NCBI GenBank assembly: GCA_016169945.1
Contig: JADLSH010000193.1
Location: forward strand, 2,542,001-2,606,000
DNA length: 64,000 nucleotides
From: Trachythela sp. YZ-2020
Taxonomy: Eukaryota > Cnidaria > Anthozoa > Malacalcyonacea > Clavulariidae
Reading direction: 5' to 3'
Below, one piece after another: positions 21,060 through 32,080 of the stretch. Positions within the stretch are counted from its first letter, which is position 1. Every line of letters begins with the position of its first letter. Below the pieces are notes generated by a model. It was not told the DNA's origin. It was given only the letters and a program-made list of their open reading frames with translations, and did no database searches. The position numbers were made by a program, and so were the translations under genes.

Positions 21060-22060
21060 CACTGAAGTTCCAAAGGATAGATCAACTACAACGGTCGCTC
21101 CAGTCTTCCTTTCCCTGTTTGTAGTTCTACGCCTCGTACTACGCCATCTTTGCCGGTAATGAGTCGGACGATCTTTCCGAGTTTCCACACATTTCTATTC
21201 TTGTCTTCCCCTTTAATAATGACAACATCTCCCACTTCTGAGCATATTGCTTTAGTTCCACGAACCACTTGATGTCTTTCACGTAGTCCCGTCAGGTATT
21301 CTGGTGTCCAACGATTCCAAAGAGCGTCTTTCGTCGCACGACACATTCTTAAATTACGCTCTTCTGCCGGATGAGGTTGGAGCTCTGGCACCGCTGAGGG
21401 TTGTTGCAACAAGAAAGTGTTCGGCGTTAGGACGGGCAGCCGAGGGTCATCCTCCAAGTAGGGGTCGGTTGTTCATGCATATCTCCACATCGAGCACGAT
21501 TTCTTCTACTTCCGAAAAGGTTAAAAGTCCACCCCCATCTGTCTTACGGAAGATCGACTTAAAAATGCCAATGTGGCGCTCAAATTGACCGCCCCACCAA
21601 GGTGCTTTCGCGAGGTTAAATCGCCAGATTATTTCTTGCTTGCAAAGGGCTTGAGCCACGTCACTGCCGCTTTAAAGGTAGCCCCGTTGTCAGAATACAC
21701 GAGCGACGGTCTTCCTCGTCGGGCTATAAATCGCTTAAAGCTTTGCAGAAATTTTTAAGTTTCTGGGCTCTCAGGCCATTTGATTTCATCAGCAAGCCAT
21801 GTTGGACCATTTAGCCATTGCTCCGTCAGCTGTCCTCCTCTGCTCCTCGGAAGTGGGAACGTGATGGCTTGAATTTTTACCACACGATTGGCTACAAACT
21901 GTCGATACTCTTCCCGTCCTTGTATCCAATACAGAGCAACTGAGCTGTCAAGCCATGCGTGCTGTTGCGATATCATACTCTTTTTCACCGATTGCCTTAG
22001 CCGCGTTGCTGACGAGGTTGGCTGTCATATGACCAGCAATCAATTCTAGCCGAGGTATCG
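21060..22060 (-). pseudogene. BEL/Pao RNase H-like region, integrase core and DUF5641-like tail
   Basis: Minus-strand pieces in several frames: SGLTIPRLELIAGHMTANLV and DSSVALYWIQGREEYRQFVA (RNase H-like region with conserved D and W), RGGQLTEQWLNGPTWLA, then [16 protein letters not shown] (integrase core SDNG), APWWGGQFERHIGIFKSIFR (the WWGGxxER block) and VGDVVIIKGEDKNRNVWKLG (DUF5641-like). Frameshifts fall near 21850, 21660 and 21450. Order and motifs fit Pao-type pol. Not functional. Confidence 0.85.
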
Positions 22061-22072
22061 TAAGACCGCTGC

Positions 22073-22626
22073 TCGGGTTTTGGGAGGTCTTAACGTAGGA
22101 AGAGCCTGCAGTCGCTTCTAATAATTCTTCGTATATAGCGTTCGCCGGCGAACGCTAGCGTTTCATTGGCTAAAGGTCTAAAGACATGTCAATCAACAGC
22201 AAGTTATCAATATCCAAGAGAGAACACGCCCAACAAGGAGTGCAAGAATTACGCGTCGACGTTTCGTTTATTCAATGTTCCATTGAAATGTCCAACACAT
22301 AACTTTAAAAAATACTGGCAATCAACCAGAAAAAATAGAATTGAACAATTATTTTTCACTTTCAGAGAAAATGAACAAAGCGTCGACGCGTAATTTTCCC
22401 AAATGTTGAGACACAGAATATTAAAGAGTTAGAGATTATTTTGATCTGTGTTTTGACATTTCACTCACAGGAAGTAAACAAACAAAATTCAGCTATGATT
22501 TGATTGGTCAGTTTCTAGAGCGAATTCGAATTTATAATGAGAGGCGGCACGAAGAATTATGAGAAGCGACTGCAGGCTCTTCCTACGTTAAGACCTCCAA
22601 ACCCGAAGAGCCTGCCTCGCAGGCTA
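22073..22626. mobile_element. hAT-like MITE family G, copy A (left tip deleted)
   Basis: The right end AGAGCCTGCCTCGCAGGCTA abuts CTCACGAT (22627-22634). The left end starts inside the inverted repeat at CGGGTTTTGGGAGGTCTTAA, so the last ~20 bp and the left target copy are lost. The arms (GGAGGTCTTAACGTAGGAAG...) are about 58 bp. The complete relative with both 8-bp target copies is 46065-49734. It interrupts the BEL/Pao RT frame. Confidence 0.85.
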
Positions 22627-23154
22627 CTCACGATGGGGCATTTGCACGCTCAATGTGTCATTCTGTTTGTTCCATGGCATGTCCAGTATCTTCGACTCCA
22701 TATGCGCTACACCCAACTGCATCTTCGCAACGGTTTGGTCTTCATTACTAGTTGGTAGGTTTGGTTTGTCTTCAAGGCTACTTTCGTTTGATGCCCACTT
22801 GTGAAGCGAGAATGTCGTATCATCTAGTATGGTCATAGCGGCTTCCTTTCGCTCTCGCGCTTGTTGGACTGTTTCGCCACCGCTGAGGATGTCGTCAACA
22901 CACAAACTGCGTCTAATCTCTTCCACGTCTTTGGGTCGTTTCTCTTTCCACACGTCCAGTTGTGCTTCCAGGACGCCACCAAGAAGAAATGGTGATGGTG
23001 CTAGCTCAAACAATGCTCTGGTAAACCGTAGAATCTGGATTTCGTCATTCCCCCGTTTCCAGTGAAGCCGAAGAGCATCTCTCTTGGAGAAAGGCTTGGT
23101 TGATATCTCCTGTTAAGGCCACTGGGAAGGTTCTCTGAAGCACAAGCAGATCCC
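22627..23154 (-). pseudogene. BEL/Pao RT palm fragment (block A)
   Basis: The minus-strand frame contains APSPFLLGGVLEAQLDVWKE, LCVDDILSGGE (catalytic motif variant VDD) and FSLHKWASNES, with FPVALTGDI upstream near 23115-23130. It ends at the MITE. Nearly identical to 49735-50267. Confidence 0.85.
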
Positions 23155-23602
23155 TGTGACAAAGGAATATTATTTAATCTGTTTAATGCTAATGAATTAA
23201 TGTTAAGTATATGTAAATGAGGTATAAGGGTTAGAGGGGATTAGGGGGAACACATTCAGTTAACGTTTACCAGTGGCAGTGAAAGACGTTTACCAGTGGC
23301 CGTTTGAAATCTTAGTAGCATCTGAAGATTGTAAAGTATTTCTATTTCAAGTTAATCGAGCTATAAGTAAAGGCTCTCAATTACTCAAAGAAATGTATTG
23401 AAGAGTAAGCAACGACAAGGGAGCCAGTGAAGCATACGCCAGTGAAGCATATCGTACCGCGTCGCTAGCCGTGACGAAACCAAGACGGTATAATTAGTAT
23501 AATATTTAGTTTAGGATTTTTGTAATGTTTTTAATTATTACATTACATTGCATTGTGTTGTTTGCAAGCAGCGCCCACGTTAACGACTTATATATCGTCA
23601 CA
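23155..23602. mobile_element. Solo LTR inside the BEL/Pao RT
   Basis: A 448-bp segment with TGTGAC...GTCACA ends (TG...CA, short inverted tips) is flanked by ATCCC (23150-23154) and CTCCC (23603-23607), a 5-bp target duplication with one mismatch. The RT coding sequence on the two sides is contiguous in frame once the segment and one 5-bp copy are ignored. No internal retroelement genes remain, so it is a recombined solo LTR. A truncated homologue is at 50268-50611. Confidence 0.85.
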
Positions 23603-23830
23603 CTCCCAGAGCTGGTTCTGCAAAGATGGTCCCGGATAAAGACAATCGTTCAGTGAAGGACTGTCCGGTGTTGCTTTCTCTAATGCGTCGTAGGCTACAC
23701 GAAGTTTAGTAGAGGCTGCTGTATCTCTCACAACTTCTTTATGTTGTATGTAAAACTCTCTGTTATCAGGCTTTGGTGGTGTTCGAAGAGTCCCTTTTTG
23801 AAAAGGCGGTTCTGCAAGGATGTTAGACAC
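23603..23830 (-). pseudogene. BEL/Pao RT N-terminal fragment
   Basis: The minus-strand frame contains NREFYIQHKEVVRDTAASTK, LRVAYDALEKA, SPSLNDCLYPGPSLQNQLWE. This is the conserved fingers region (HKxVVR, RVxYDA, SLNDCLxxGPxLQN) of Pao-type RT. It is cut by the LTR at one end and the LINE at the other. Confidence 0.85.
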
Positions 23831-24690
23831 CGCAGGCTTCCCTTCTCATTCGTAATAAATAGTCTAAGGATTGGTGACTGTTTGGTCCTGGCGTCAAATG
23901 AAGTTCGTAACCTTGGTTCGTGGTTTGACCGTAATTTTTCTATGTCCTCCCATATTACCAAGATGTGCAAAGCTGCTTTTTACCATTTACACAATATTAG
24001 GCAAATTAGGAAGCATCTCACTGGAGATGCCACTGCTACCCTTATTCACGCCTTTGTAACTAATCGCTTAGACTATTGTAATGGTTTACTCTATGGTTTA
24101 CCGAACACGCAACTGTGTGAATTGCAAAGAGTACAAAATGCGGCTGCTAGACTAGTTTTTGGATCGCCTAAATACTGACATATATCACCGTTATTACAGT
24201 GCCTGCACTGGTTGCCAGTTAAGTTTCGTATTGAATTTAAAATTATATTATTTACCTATAAAGCTATTCATGGTCTGGCTCCTAAGTATATTTGTAGTCT
24301 TGTAAATCTTAAGCCTGCATCTAATTACAATCTTAGATCTAATTCTAATGGACCTCTTCTTATGCCTCCTGCTGTTAAGACTCTGCCAACACTAGGAGAT
24401 CGATCTATCAGTTTTGCAGCACCAAAACTGTGGAACAGTTTGCCTTTTGAACTTAGAAACTGTGTACCAATCAGTTCGTTTAAGTCATCTCTTAAGGCTT
24501 ACCTTTTTAAATGTGCATATGGTTGTTAGTTCTTGAACTGTTAGTTCTATATAATTGTATCACTTTTACTTATTTTAGTGTATTATATAATTATTTGTAG
24601 TTTGTAATAACTTGTAAGGCGCATTTGAAAACTGATGTTGAATTTGCGCGGTATAAATTAATAAATTATTATTATTATTATTATTCGTAG
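23831..24690 (+). mobile_element. 5'-truncated CR1/L2-like LINE
   Basis: Only the ORF2 C-terminus and 3' end remain: LRIGDCLVLASNEVRNLGSW, SSHITKMCKAAFYHLHNIRQ, VTNRLDYCNGLLYGLPNTQL, VQNAAARLVFG, an in-frame stop at about 24176, then WLPVKFRIEFKIILFTYKAI, FAAPKLWNSLPFELRN. It ends in (ATT)n at 24663-24686. The order is typical of CR1/L2-type LINEs. It is absent from block B, where a deletion spans the corresponding sequence. Confidence 0.88.
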
Positions 24691-24699
24691 GAAGGGGTG

Positions 24700-25480
24700 G
24701 ATGATTCCCCTTCCAAGGTAAGCCGGTTTCATACCAGCCCTCTGCATGGGGATCGTTGCAATTGCTCTTGAAACTCTTTGTATACTTAACCTTGGTCGTG
24801 CTCAGCTGTGTCAGTCAGCCCTAATACATCCAGCCTACAGAGATCCTCAATCTGTCTGAGAGGTCTGTGTTAACATCATGTGGTTATGGTAAACTCCAGT
24901 CCTGGAGACATAATGAACCAACCCAATTTGGTTCTTTCAACACCAATCAAAGGTCGACTATTGGTATTGATTCTAGCGTACTCTCCTGCGCCTAATACGA
25001 CATGCACTGGTAACTGTTCCTTTGTGTCTTTATCATCCATTTCGACTTCTTTTAAATGCGGAAAGGTGGAAATTGGTTATCAACCTTTAATAGTTCACCT
25101 TTATGGACTTTGTTAAACTGGACGTCCATTTGAAAACGTCCATTCACTGCTGCAACAGTCGCCTGATATGTCTCCATCCTGATCGTACTTGTGCTCATTA
25201 ACATGTCGACTTGTTTCACTTTGCTCTCGATAGGTTTTTGTTTAGTCGCTCAATCAGCTTGGATAACGCATACGAACTCCCAGCTCCAGAGTCAATAAGT
25301 GCCTGACACTCGTTCGATGAAATATTTTTAACTCCAAACAATATGTCCACGAAACGGAAACTTAAGTTGTGTTCTGTTTACTTTCCTGTTCAACAAGAAA
25401 ACCAGCTGAATTCTGTTACCGATACTGCACTTTTGAGTACTACATATTGCAGGAATCGAATCGCATGCAGTAGATCTGAA
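24700..25480 (-). pseudogene. BEL/Pao aspartic protease and linker
   Basis: Minus-strand: NECQALIDSGAGSSYALSKL carries the DSG active-site triplet. A frameshift near 25235 is followed by KVKQVDMLMSTSTIRMETYQ, VHVVLGAGEYARI and LGWFIMSP, then the linker with ETGLPWKGNHPPLP. This matches the DUF1758-type protease of BEL/Pao elements. Only the N-terminal part is kept in block B (50665-50960). Confidence 0.8.
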
Positions 25481-25606
25481 ATGCACATCGACTTACCACT
25501 GAACATCCAACACCCCTTTAAATAGGTGATATACATTTGCATTACAAATCTATCATCTTCATTTCCGAGGGTGAAAATGTTGATAATTATCGTTAACCAG
25601 ACACAG

Positions 25607-26112
25607 TGCTGAAGTGCGGTGCCCCGTCTAGTCTAGCACTGACGTCACAATAATAAATAATCATTCTCCAGTATAAGAAGTGTTTTTGCACATATTTTGT
25701 AATGTGTTTCTTCGTAGCTCAGTGGTTAAGGGCGTGCGCCTACAACTTCCTTTGATTCGGATGTTGAGGGTTCAAATCCCCGTACAACCACTTTTTCTTA
25801 AAACCTTCAAAAAAATTTCCAACTTGTTTTTTTTCCAATTTTCTAAACATTTGTGATTAGATTTGGAGTTGAGATGGGCATATTTCATAAAAATCCAAAA
25901 TCGTAGCACCAAACATGCCGGATATTTATTGACAAAATAATTTGAAGAGGCAGAATATTAATGTAGGTGCGGGCGGACGCAGAAAATCTGCTAACAGGCA
26001 TTGGGTCTGGGCTTCCTGTGTTAGCTTAAGATTCCGAACGAACAAACGAACGAACGAACAAACATACATCGAGAAAATAAAGCAGTGCCCAACTTTGCAG
26101 GGGTACCGCAAT
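25607..26112. mobile_element. Block A-specific insertion carrying a tRNA-like sequence
   Basis: Block B runs from GATAATTATCGTTAA directly to TAAGGACTAAACC (about 51083-51112). Block A has about 500 bp between these points. Inside is TCGTAGCTCAGTGGTTAAGG...GGTTCAAATCC (25719-25791), followed by ACCACTTTTTC. This is A-box and B-box like with poor stem pairing, so probably SINE-derived. GAACGAACAAACGAACGAAC occurs near 26036. Confidence 0.65.
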
Positions 26113-26146
26113 AAGGACTAAACCATTTTGTTAATCCTATTTTCAG

Positions 26147-26458
26147 AGGAAACAATTACATTCAAGCCAGATCTTATCGTAGTTTCTGGCTTCCACTTGC
26201 TTGACAGTCAAGATGAGATATTTTGGCAACAAAGAATCAACGACGCCGCAGTTGCTTTTTCCCGCCTCCCTCACTCGGTCCCAGTACACTTAGAGCTCGC
26301 CAGTATGAGCCAGTGCCCTGTGATGGTGGCTATTGTTAAACAGTTGTTTCCGCTTGTGAATTCGATTGGTTTAAACGAGCAAGAGTTGGCTTTTATATCA
26401 CAATGTTTGGGAGGAACACATGCCAACGTGAAAGCAGTGAAGAAAGAAGATGAAATTG
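26147..26458 (+). CDS. ADPGK: ADP-dependent glucokinase, penultimate exon, copy A
   Basis: Acceptor CCTATTTTCAG (AG at 26145-26146), donor AATTG|GTATGA. Its AG completes the split codon left by 20649, and it ends one base into a glycine codon continued at 28827. It encodes TFKPDLIVVSGFHLL, PVHLELASMS and SIGLNEQELAFISQC. The HxE (HLE) and NExE (NEQE) motifs are the conserved metal and nucleotide-associated motifs of ADP-dependent sugar kinases. No stops. By-eye comparison with copy B (51137-51448) finds 8 substitutions in 312 bp, 6 of them changing the residue. Confidence 0.94.
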
Positions 26459-26568
26459 GTATGATTGCTTAATATATATTTTGTGAATTTGCAGTGCGAA
26501 ATTAAAAATAACTGCCGGTCAACGGACAATGACTGGCCAAAAATGCCTCTTGACCGGTCACTTTTTTG

Positions 26569-27253
26569 GTGGCCGGACATTTTGCCGAAAGACACTTTGC
26601 CGAAAGACATTTTGCCGAAAGACATTTTGCCGAAGGACATTTTGCCGAACGGACAGTTTGTCGAACGGACACTTTGACGAACGGACAATTTGACGAACGG
26701 ATAATTTGACGAACGGACTTTTCGCCGAAAAGACATTTTGCCGAAAGAACAACTTGCCGAAAATTGAGATATCTTCTGAACTTTAAAGGTTCGCTTACAC
26801 GGTCAAAGTTTCTGTGATTAAAGTCATTGTCGACTTTGATGAAATTTGCTTACGTCGTTGTCTTTATATACGCTTGTTTGTTTACGACCTGACGTCAAAA
26901 CACGTTCCTAACAAATGAGTCATCCGCTGCACAAACAAGCTACCAATAACTATCAATATGGTTATGCACTGCTAACGACCATTATGCACTGCTAATGACC
27001 ATATAATGGTTATTTTATACAATGGTTGAAAATTACACAGTTGAGAAATGAGTCACAGTCCCAAACATTTTGACGAAATAGCATCTCTATTTTCGGCAAG
27101 TTGTCCTTTCGGCAAAATGTCTTTTCGGCGAAAAGTCCGTTCGTCAAATTGTCCGTTCTTCAAAGTGTCTGTTCGACAAAATGTCCGTCGGCAAACTGTC
27201 CGTTCGGCAAAATGTCTTTCGGCAAAGTGTCTTTCGGCAAAATGTCCGGGTAC
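26569..27253. mobile_element. Inverted-repeat element built of TTTGCCGAAAGGACA-type subrepeats (block A only)
   Basis: The left arm (26569-26763) is a run of CATTTTGCCGAAAGACA / CAATTTGACGAACGGA units. The right arm (27085-27253) is its reverse complement. The tips GTGGCCGGACATTTTGCC and GGCAAAATGTCCGGGTAC match. It is flanked by CACTTTTTTG on both sides (26559-26568 and 27254-27263). Block B has the uninterrupted site near 51563-51575. The ~320-bp centre is non-coding. Confidence 0.88.
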
Positions 27254-28340
27254 CACTTTTTTGCTTCCCCGGTCATTTTGGCCGGTCACATTTGTTTTCC
27301 TTCCGACAGAATTTTAAATCGTCTTTTTCTTCGGCATCTCAGCTGATATATATCTCGTCAGAGAAAGACTGTATTTCACAACGTGATTTCTAACGTCTCG
27401 AGCGTTTAAAACATGAAACAATAAAAGCGATGTCTCGAAACAAATTTGTTTCACTGTAAGTGTTTTAGTGTATGCATATTAAGTAATAAAATCTCGCTCA
27501 TTAATAGTGATCTTTTTTGATATTTGCTGTATTTTACTCATTTTAAAAATGACCGGTCAGTAACAGAGTTTGACCGAGCTAAAATTAAGTTAACCGGTCA
27601 TTTTGTCCGGCAACCTACCGGCCGCTATTTTTAGCCCTGATTTGCTATTATTTGGGTTCTCAGGAAGCGCATTCTGTGTTGAAATAAAGTTCAATAACTG
27701 CTCTTATTATTTATTTAAAATAATTCATGATTTCTGATTGGCTAACAGCCATAGGTGAAATCGTCATATCAACCCAATATGGCCGCCAAATTTGGAGTTG
27801 TAACAAACGTCACACGATTTGACGATTAGTTTGTCTTGTTTTCCCCGGCTAAAAGGAACTGAATGCTTAATTAGTGGATGTATAATTTATATATCAATAG
27901 TTTTGTATGTTATTTTTTATAGTATTTCTTGAAATTGTATTCCGATAAAAGATATATCGTAGTTTTGGTTTTTACACGATAGTTTTGCGCCTACGAGTAT
28001 TAACCCCCTACCCAGGGTACTTTACTGTACTTTCTCTATATGAAAGTACAATGTTTTTGTGATCACGTGCCTGCGCAATGTGATTGTGTTCTGCAATAAT
28101 TCACTCGCTTTCCTCTCTGCGTACGTTAACAAAAACTCCAGTAAGCGAACACGTATTTTTTGTCTTTTTACAACAAGTATGACTTCACAGTCACTATGCG
28201 TCGCGCTAGATGGTAACGAATCACAATGCTCGGCACCAGGCCCCGACCGCTATGCGCGCGTCCTTATTGAACTAATCAACAGTGTAACACGTACAACCAT
28301 ACCACAAATAATTTGGGTGCTTTCTCGCACGCCGAAAGTG
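27254..28340. other. ADPGK intron shared with block B, no gene
   Basis: Matches about 51565-52590 with small indels. The start codon-bearing frames near 28059-28330 are conserved between copies only as part of the duplication. Block B has a ~40-bp deletion in them, so they are unlikely to be coding. Confidence 0.55.
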
Positions 28341-28802
<462 letters not shown>

Positions 28803-28826
28803 TTTCTCTATTTCTTTCTTGTTTAG

Positions 28827-29260
28827 GATTCTATAGTGACATAGCAAGTTGGATACTTGAGGAATATGGTAAACATGGCCGACTTTCAGAAAACTCAAGG
28901 TTAACACGGGTACATTTCCATTGTTTGTATGTTCACATCTTGGCTGTTCTTCCACAACATTGGAGTTCAAATGAAGCAAGTGTTACCAAAGGGGCTTGGA
29001 CAGCTTTCTCTCAGGCATGTGACACCGAGGTGGCCAATAGTGACAAGGCTGAACTGAGAATTCCAAGTGAATTTAATACTTCTTTGCTATCACCAAATAC
29101 TATTCAATTTGATTCGGATAATCCTATATCGGTAGTATCTAATGAAATGATTAGGTTATATATTAGCCCAGTTTTAGTGTGTAAACGACCGCTCAAGACT
29201 GTAGGTTTAGGTGATGCTATTTCAGCGTCTGGTCTTTTGTACAATGTATTTAACGAGTAG
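28827..29260 (+). CDS. ADPGK: ADP-dependent glucokinase, last coding exon, copy A
   Basis: Acceptor TTTCTTTCTTGTTTAG, stop TAG at 29258-29260. GA completes the glycine codon from 26458. It encodes FYSDIASWILEEYGKHGRLS, SRLTRVHFHCLYVHILAVLP and, near the end, VCKRPLKTVGLGDAISASGL. GLGD is the GxGD catalytic motif that supplies the base in ribokinase-like kinases. About 144 residues, the usual length for the C-terminal part of animal ADPGK. A possible poly(A) signal AATAAA lies at 30081-30086. The copy-B exon (55664-56097) differs at 6 of 434 positions by eye, 3 of them changing the residue. Confidence 0.94.
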
Positions 29261-29355
29261 CTTTAGATAGAACATATTTGAAAGTGGTGGGTTTGGGAAA
29301 TACAACGGCAACGTCAATGACAACAGCAATACTAACAATAGCATTTTTACTCTCA

Positions 29356-29555
29356 TGCCCCGGTCAAACGAGAACAAGAGTTACATATGACTGGATATTA
29401 CCACGCGTACAGGTCAAACGTGCAGAAACTCATCAACTCTCATCAAAATTTGAACCGGCTCAAAGTTGATAAGAGTACATGAGAGTTGATCAGAGTTGGC
29501 GGTCAAACGCGAGCGAGTTGCAACTCTCATCAACTCTCATCCTCGTTTGACCGTA
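29356..29555. mobile_element. Small inverted-repeat MITE in the ADPGK 3' flank, copy A
   Basis: The tips CCCCGGTCAAACGAGAACAA and TCATCCTCGTTTGACCGT are complements. The interior repeats AACTCTCATCAACTCTCATC and its reverse. The same element, with the same position after the stop, is at about 56195-56395 in block B, so it pre-dates the duplication. Confidence 0.75.
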
Positions 29556-29696
29556 TTTGAAGGCAAAGGCGACTATATAAATTGTATTTACTTGAGCATT
29601 CCAGTACACTGTTGTCGTTCAAACTGCACCAACACTTATAGAACGTTCGAAGTCGTTTGGGGTGTTATATTTGAATTCACTGACAAGTGCTACTTA

Positions 29697-30042
29697 AAGC
29701 CCCGTCAGAAGAGCAAGTTTTCCTTGGCAGGTTCCTTGACGAGTTTATTTGTTCGTGTGTACGGCAAACAAGTATTTTCGATCAATTTTTGCTTGATAAA
29801 TTTTACGAGCCCGCATATTCACGACACAAATGAATACTTCATGTATACCTTAATACCTATGCTCGAATATACCTATACTGCGCATTTCCTTGTCAAGTTT
29901 TCTTTGTCGGCCGTACACACGAACAATTTTCCTTGTGCAAAAGCTGGCATGACTAGCTTGTAAACAAGGCTCCTTGTCAAGGAAAACTTGTCAATTTTTT
30001 GTCATAGACACGAAAACTTGCTCGTCTGTACGGGGCTTAAGA
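29697..30042. mobile_element. Inverted-repeat MITE (AAGCCCCGTACAGACGAGCA ends), copy A
   Basis: The left end AAAGCCCCGTCAGAAGAGCA and right end TGCTCGTCTGTACGGGGCTT are complements, with a subterminal AAGTTTTCCTTG / CAAGGAAAACTTG pair. Shared with block B (56572-57118). Confidence 0.82.
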
Positions 30043-30470
30043 CTTTTTCAAAAGAAAGATAAATCCTTATATAAGAGGCAAATAAACTTTTAGTAATATA
30101 TGCTTTTGGTCGAACAGTTGAAAATACTTGAAACTTGTTTCAACAACATATGTTCAGTAAAATGTGGGGCAAAAAGTAAAATTCTTGGCATTTCACTAAG
30201 ATTTGAATGTCCTTGAATTTACTGGGAAAAGTCCTTGAATTTTATTTTCACCGCGGCCGGAGTTGAACCACTGGTTAAATTCGACACGTGTTCTGAAGCA
30301 CGGTGTATGAAACGTGAAGTTGGATCACTTTTTTTATACAAACTGTAGTAAGGCAAAGCTTTCTCCACGGGTAACCAGTAAATGATATATGTAGGCGGAA
30401 TGTAATCATGCTCATGTAATCATGCCAAGGTTTATAAATTTTTCTTTTTGGTGTCAATGAATATCAAGTC

Positions 30471-32080
30471 TTTAGCTGTCAAACAATATTTTACGAACGA
30501 GCGCAGCGCACGAGAAAATAAAAGTCATATTTCCAAAGCCACCGTTACATGTTTTTTTTTATTATATGGATAAACATTGACAAACTGTCGAGAATTTGCC
30601 ATATTGTGATACAAAACAGAAAAGACAAAATGGCGGGAATTAGCGTGGGTCCCACGAGAAAACACACGCGTGGCGTATTTTCCAGTGTTTCACTCATATC
30701 CATATAATAAAATGAGATATGTATTTACAAGCATGGTATAGTACGTGCAAGGAATTTTGCAACAGGTCACAACTGGATATTTTCTTTTCGATAATAGAAT
30801 TAAAGCCAGTGTAGAGAGTAGGAAACGGAAGTTGTTCTATTAAAGCAGTGTTCCAAAAACTGCATGTATTTCATGATGAACAATTCCAGCTATACTGTAA
30901 AGCATGTATACCACCTTAAAAAGGCGCCCAAATATTTGTGACCCTCCCTGCGCATGGGCTAGAAAACATTTCGGCCCTCCAAAAACGGGTGCCGCCAAAA
31001 GAATTAGCCTTCCCCCCCAAATTTATTGGCCCTCCCACTAGGGGGGAGGGGGGGGGGGCGTTGAAATTGTCTAAAAGTCTATGGAAGTTGGGCTAGAGAC
31101 CTATTAAATCACATTTACAATAGCTACTGAAGTATTTCTGTTCAATAATTGTAAGTGAAATGTTAACTGAAATCAATTTGTAATTTATTTCACAAATTAT
31201 TGAGAGGGGGGAGGGAGGCTGCAGCCTGTGACCGCTCCCTCAAGGGGAAATATCAAATCAGCAATGGATTCAGCTGCTGAAGACATGGCCGGTGGCCTTC
31301 ACAAAAATGATACAACATGCTGTTTCTCTTGAACTTTGTAAACATTAATCATGAAATACTAGCTCACTAACACTCGAAAACCTTTGATAAGGCTTTCCGT
31401 CCACCACAGAGTGGTAAACACAATAAATTTAAATAAACTTAGAGCTGCTGCAATTGGCATATTTTCATAATCAAGTTTACATAACACGCCAAAAACGTGA
31501 CGTAATTAACGAGAAAACGTACAGTAACGTTTCGAAACGTAAACATCGTGAAAAAGTTTGATCCGATCGTTGTTAAAATTGTTGATTGCCAAAAAATAAT
31601 CGATTAATCGGGAGCAGCTCTAACTAAACTTACGCAAAAATGTTTCCTTTGCCCATGCCTTCCATTGAGATCACGTGACTGTTCACCGTTCCTTCGACAT
31701 TCACCTTGAAATCCATCAGTTCCTGCAAACCATATTTCTCAACGTCTTCCTATATATAAAAAGAAATACGTTTTAACAAATGGTGAGACGATATGTCACG
31801 GATGACGTCATAACGTAGTAAGAACAAAAAGATGATGTTTTATTTCGCGTTCTTTTGCGCGATTGATTTTAATTTTGCATCCTTATTCAAACTTGGAGTT
31901 TAATAACAATTTCAATGAAGTTTAATATGTTGAAATATATCGTAAAGTACTTTGGACAGCTGACAACTTTAGCAAGCAATGTTCAAACACAACAGACGCA
32001 TTTTTGTGGCATATATTTTGGGCAATTAAGGAAGTGCTCGAACGGTCTAGCCAGTTACGGAACCTGTAACCAACGTTAAT
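30471..32080. other. Gene-free stretch with repeat debris
   Basis: Contains an inverted pair near 30560 and 30700 (TATTATATGGATAAACATTG / CATATCCATATAATAAAAT), and GC-rich CCCTCC/GGGAGG segments near 30945-31060 and 31200-31245 that look like a decayed transposon. No supported gene. Confidence 0.5.

Larger units (their letters stand above)
21060..25480 (-). mobile_element. BEL/Pao retrotransposon, second element, interrupted by three insertions (block A)
   Basis: Read on the minus strand from high to low coordinates the order is aspartic protease (about 25380-24850), protease-RT linker (24850-24700), a LINE insert (23831-24690), RT N-terminus (23830-23603), a solo LTR (23602-23155), RT palm (23154-22627), a hAT-like MITE (22626-22073), an RNase H-like and connecting region (about 22060-21765), and the integrase C-terminal half with DUF5641-like tail (21760-21060). 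Several frameshifts are present. It lies inside the long intron between ADPGK exons 20430-20649 and 26147-26458. Confidence 0.88.

Noticed and set aside
25719..25791. Possible functional tRNA gene followed by a T run
   Set aside because: A and B boxes are present but acceptor and T stems pair poorly, and it lies in a block A-only insertion; SINE-derived pseudo-tRNA is more likely.
26569..27253. CRISPR-like array of short spaced repeats
   Set aside because: Units are contiguous, diverged, in inverted arms, and bounded by a target duplication; it is a eukaryotic DNA transposon derivative.
26465..27393. Repetitive protein-like frames (KDTLPKDILPKDILP and similar)
   Set aside because: Translation of the 17-bp subrepeats of the inverted-repeat element; open only because the unit lacks stops.
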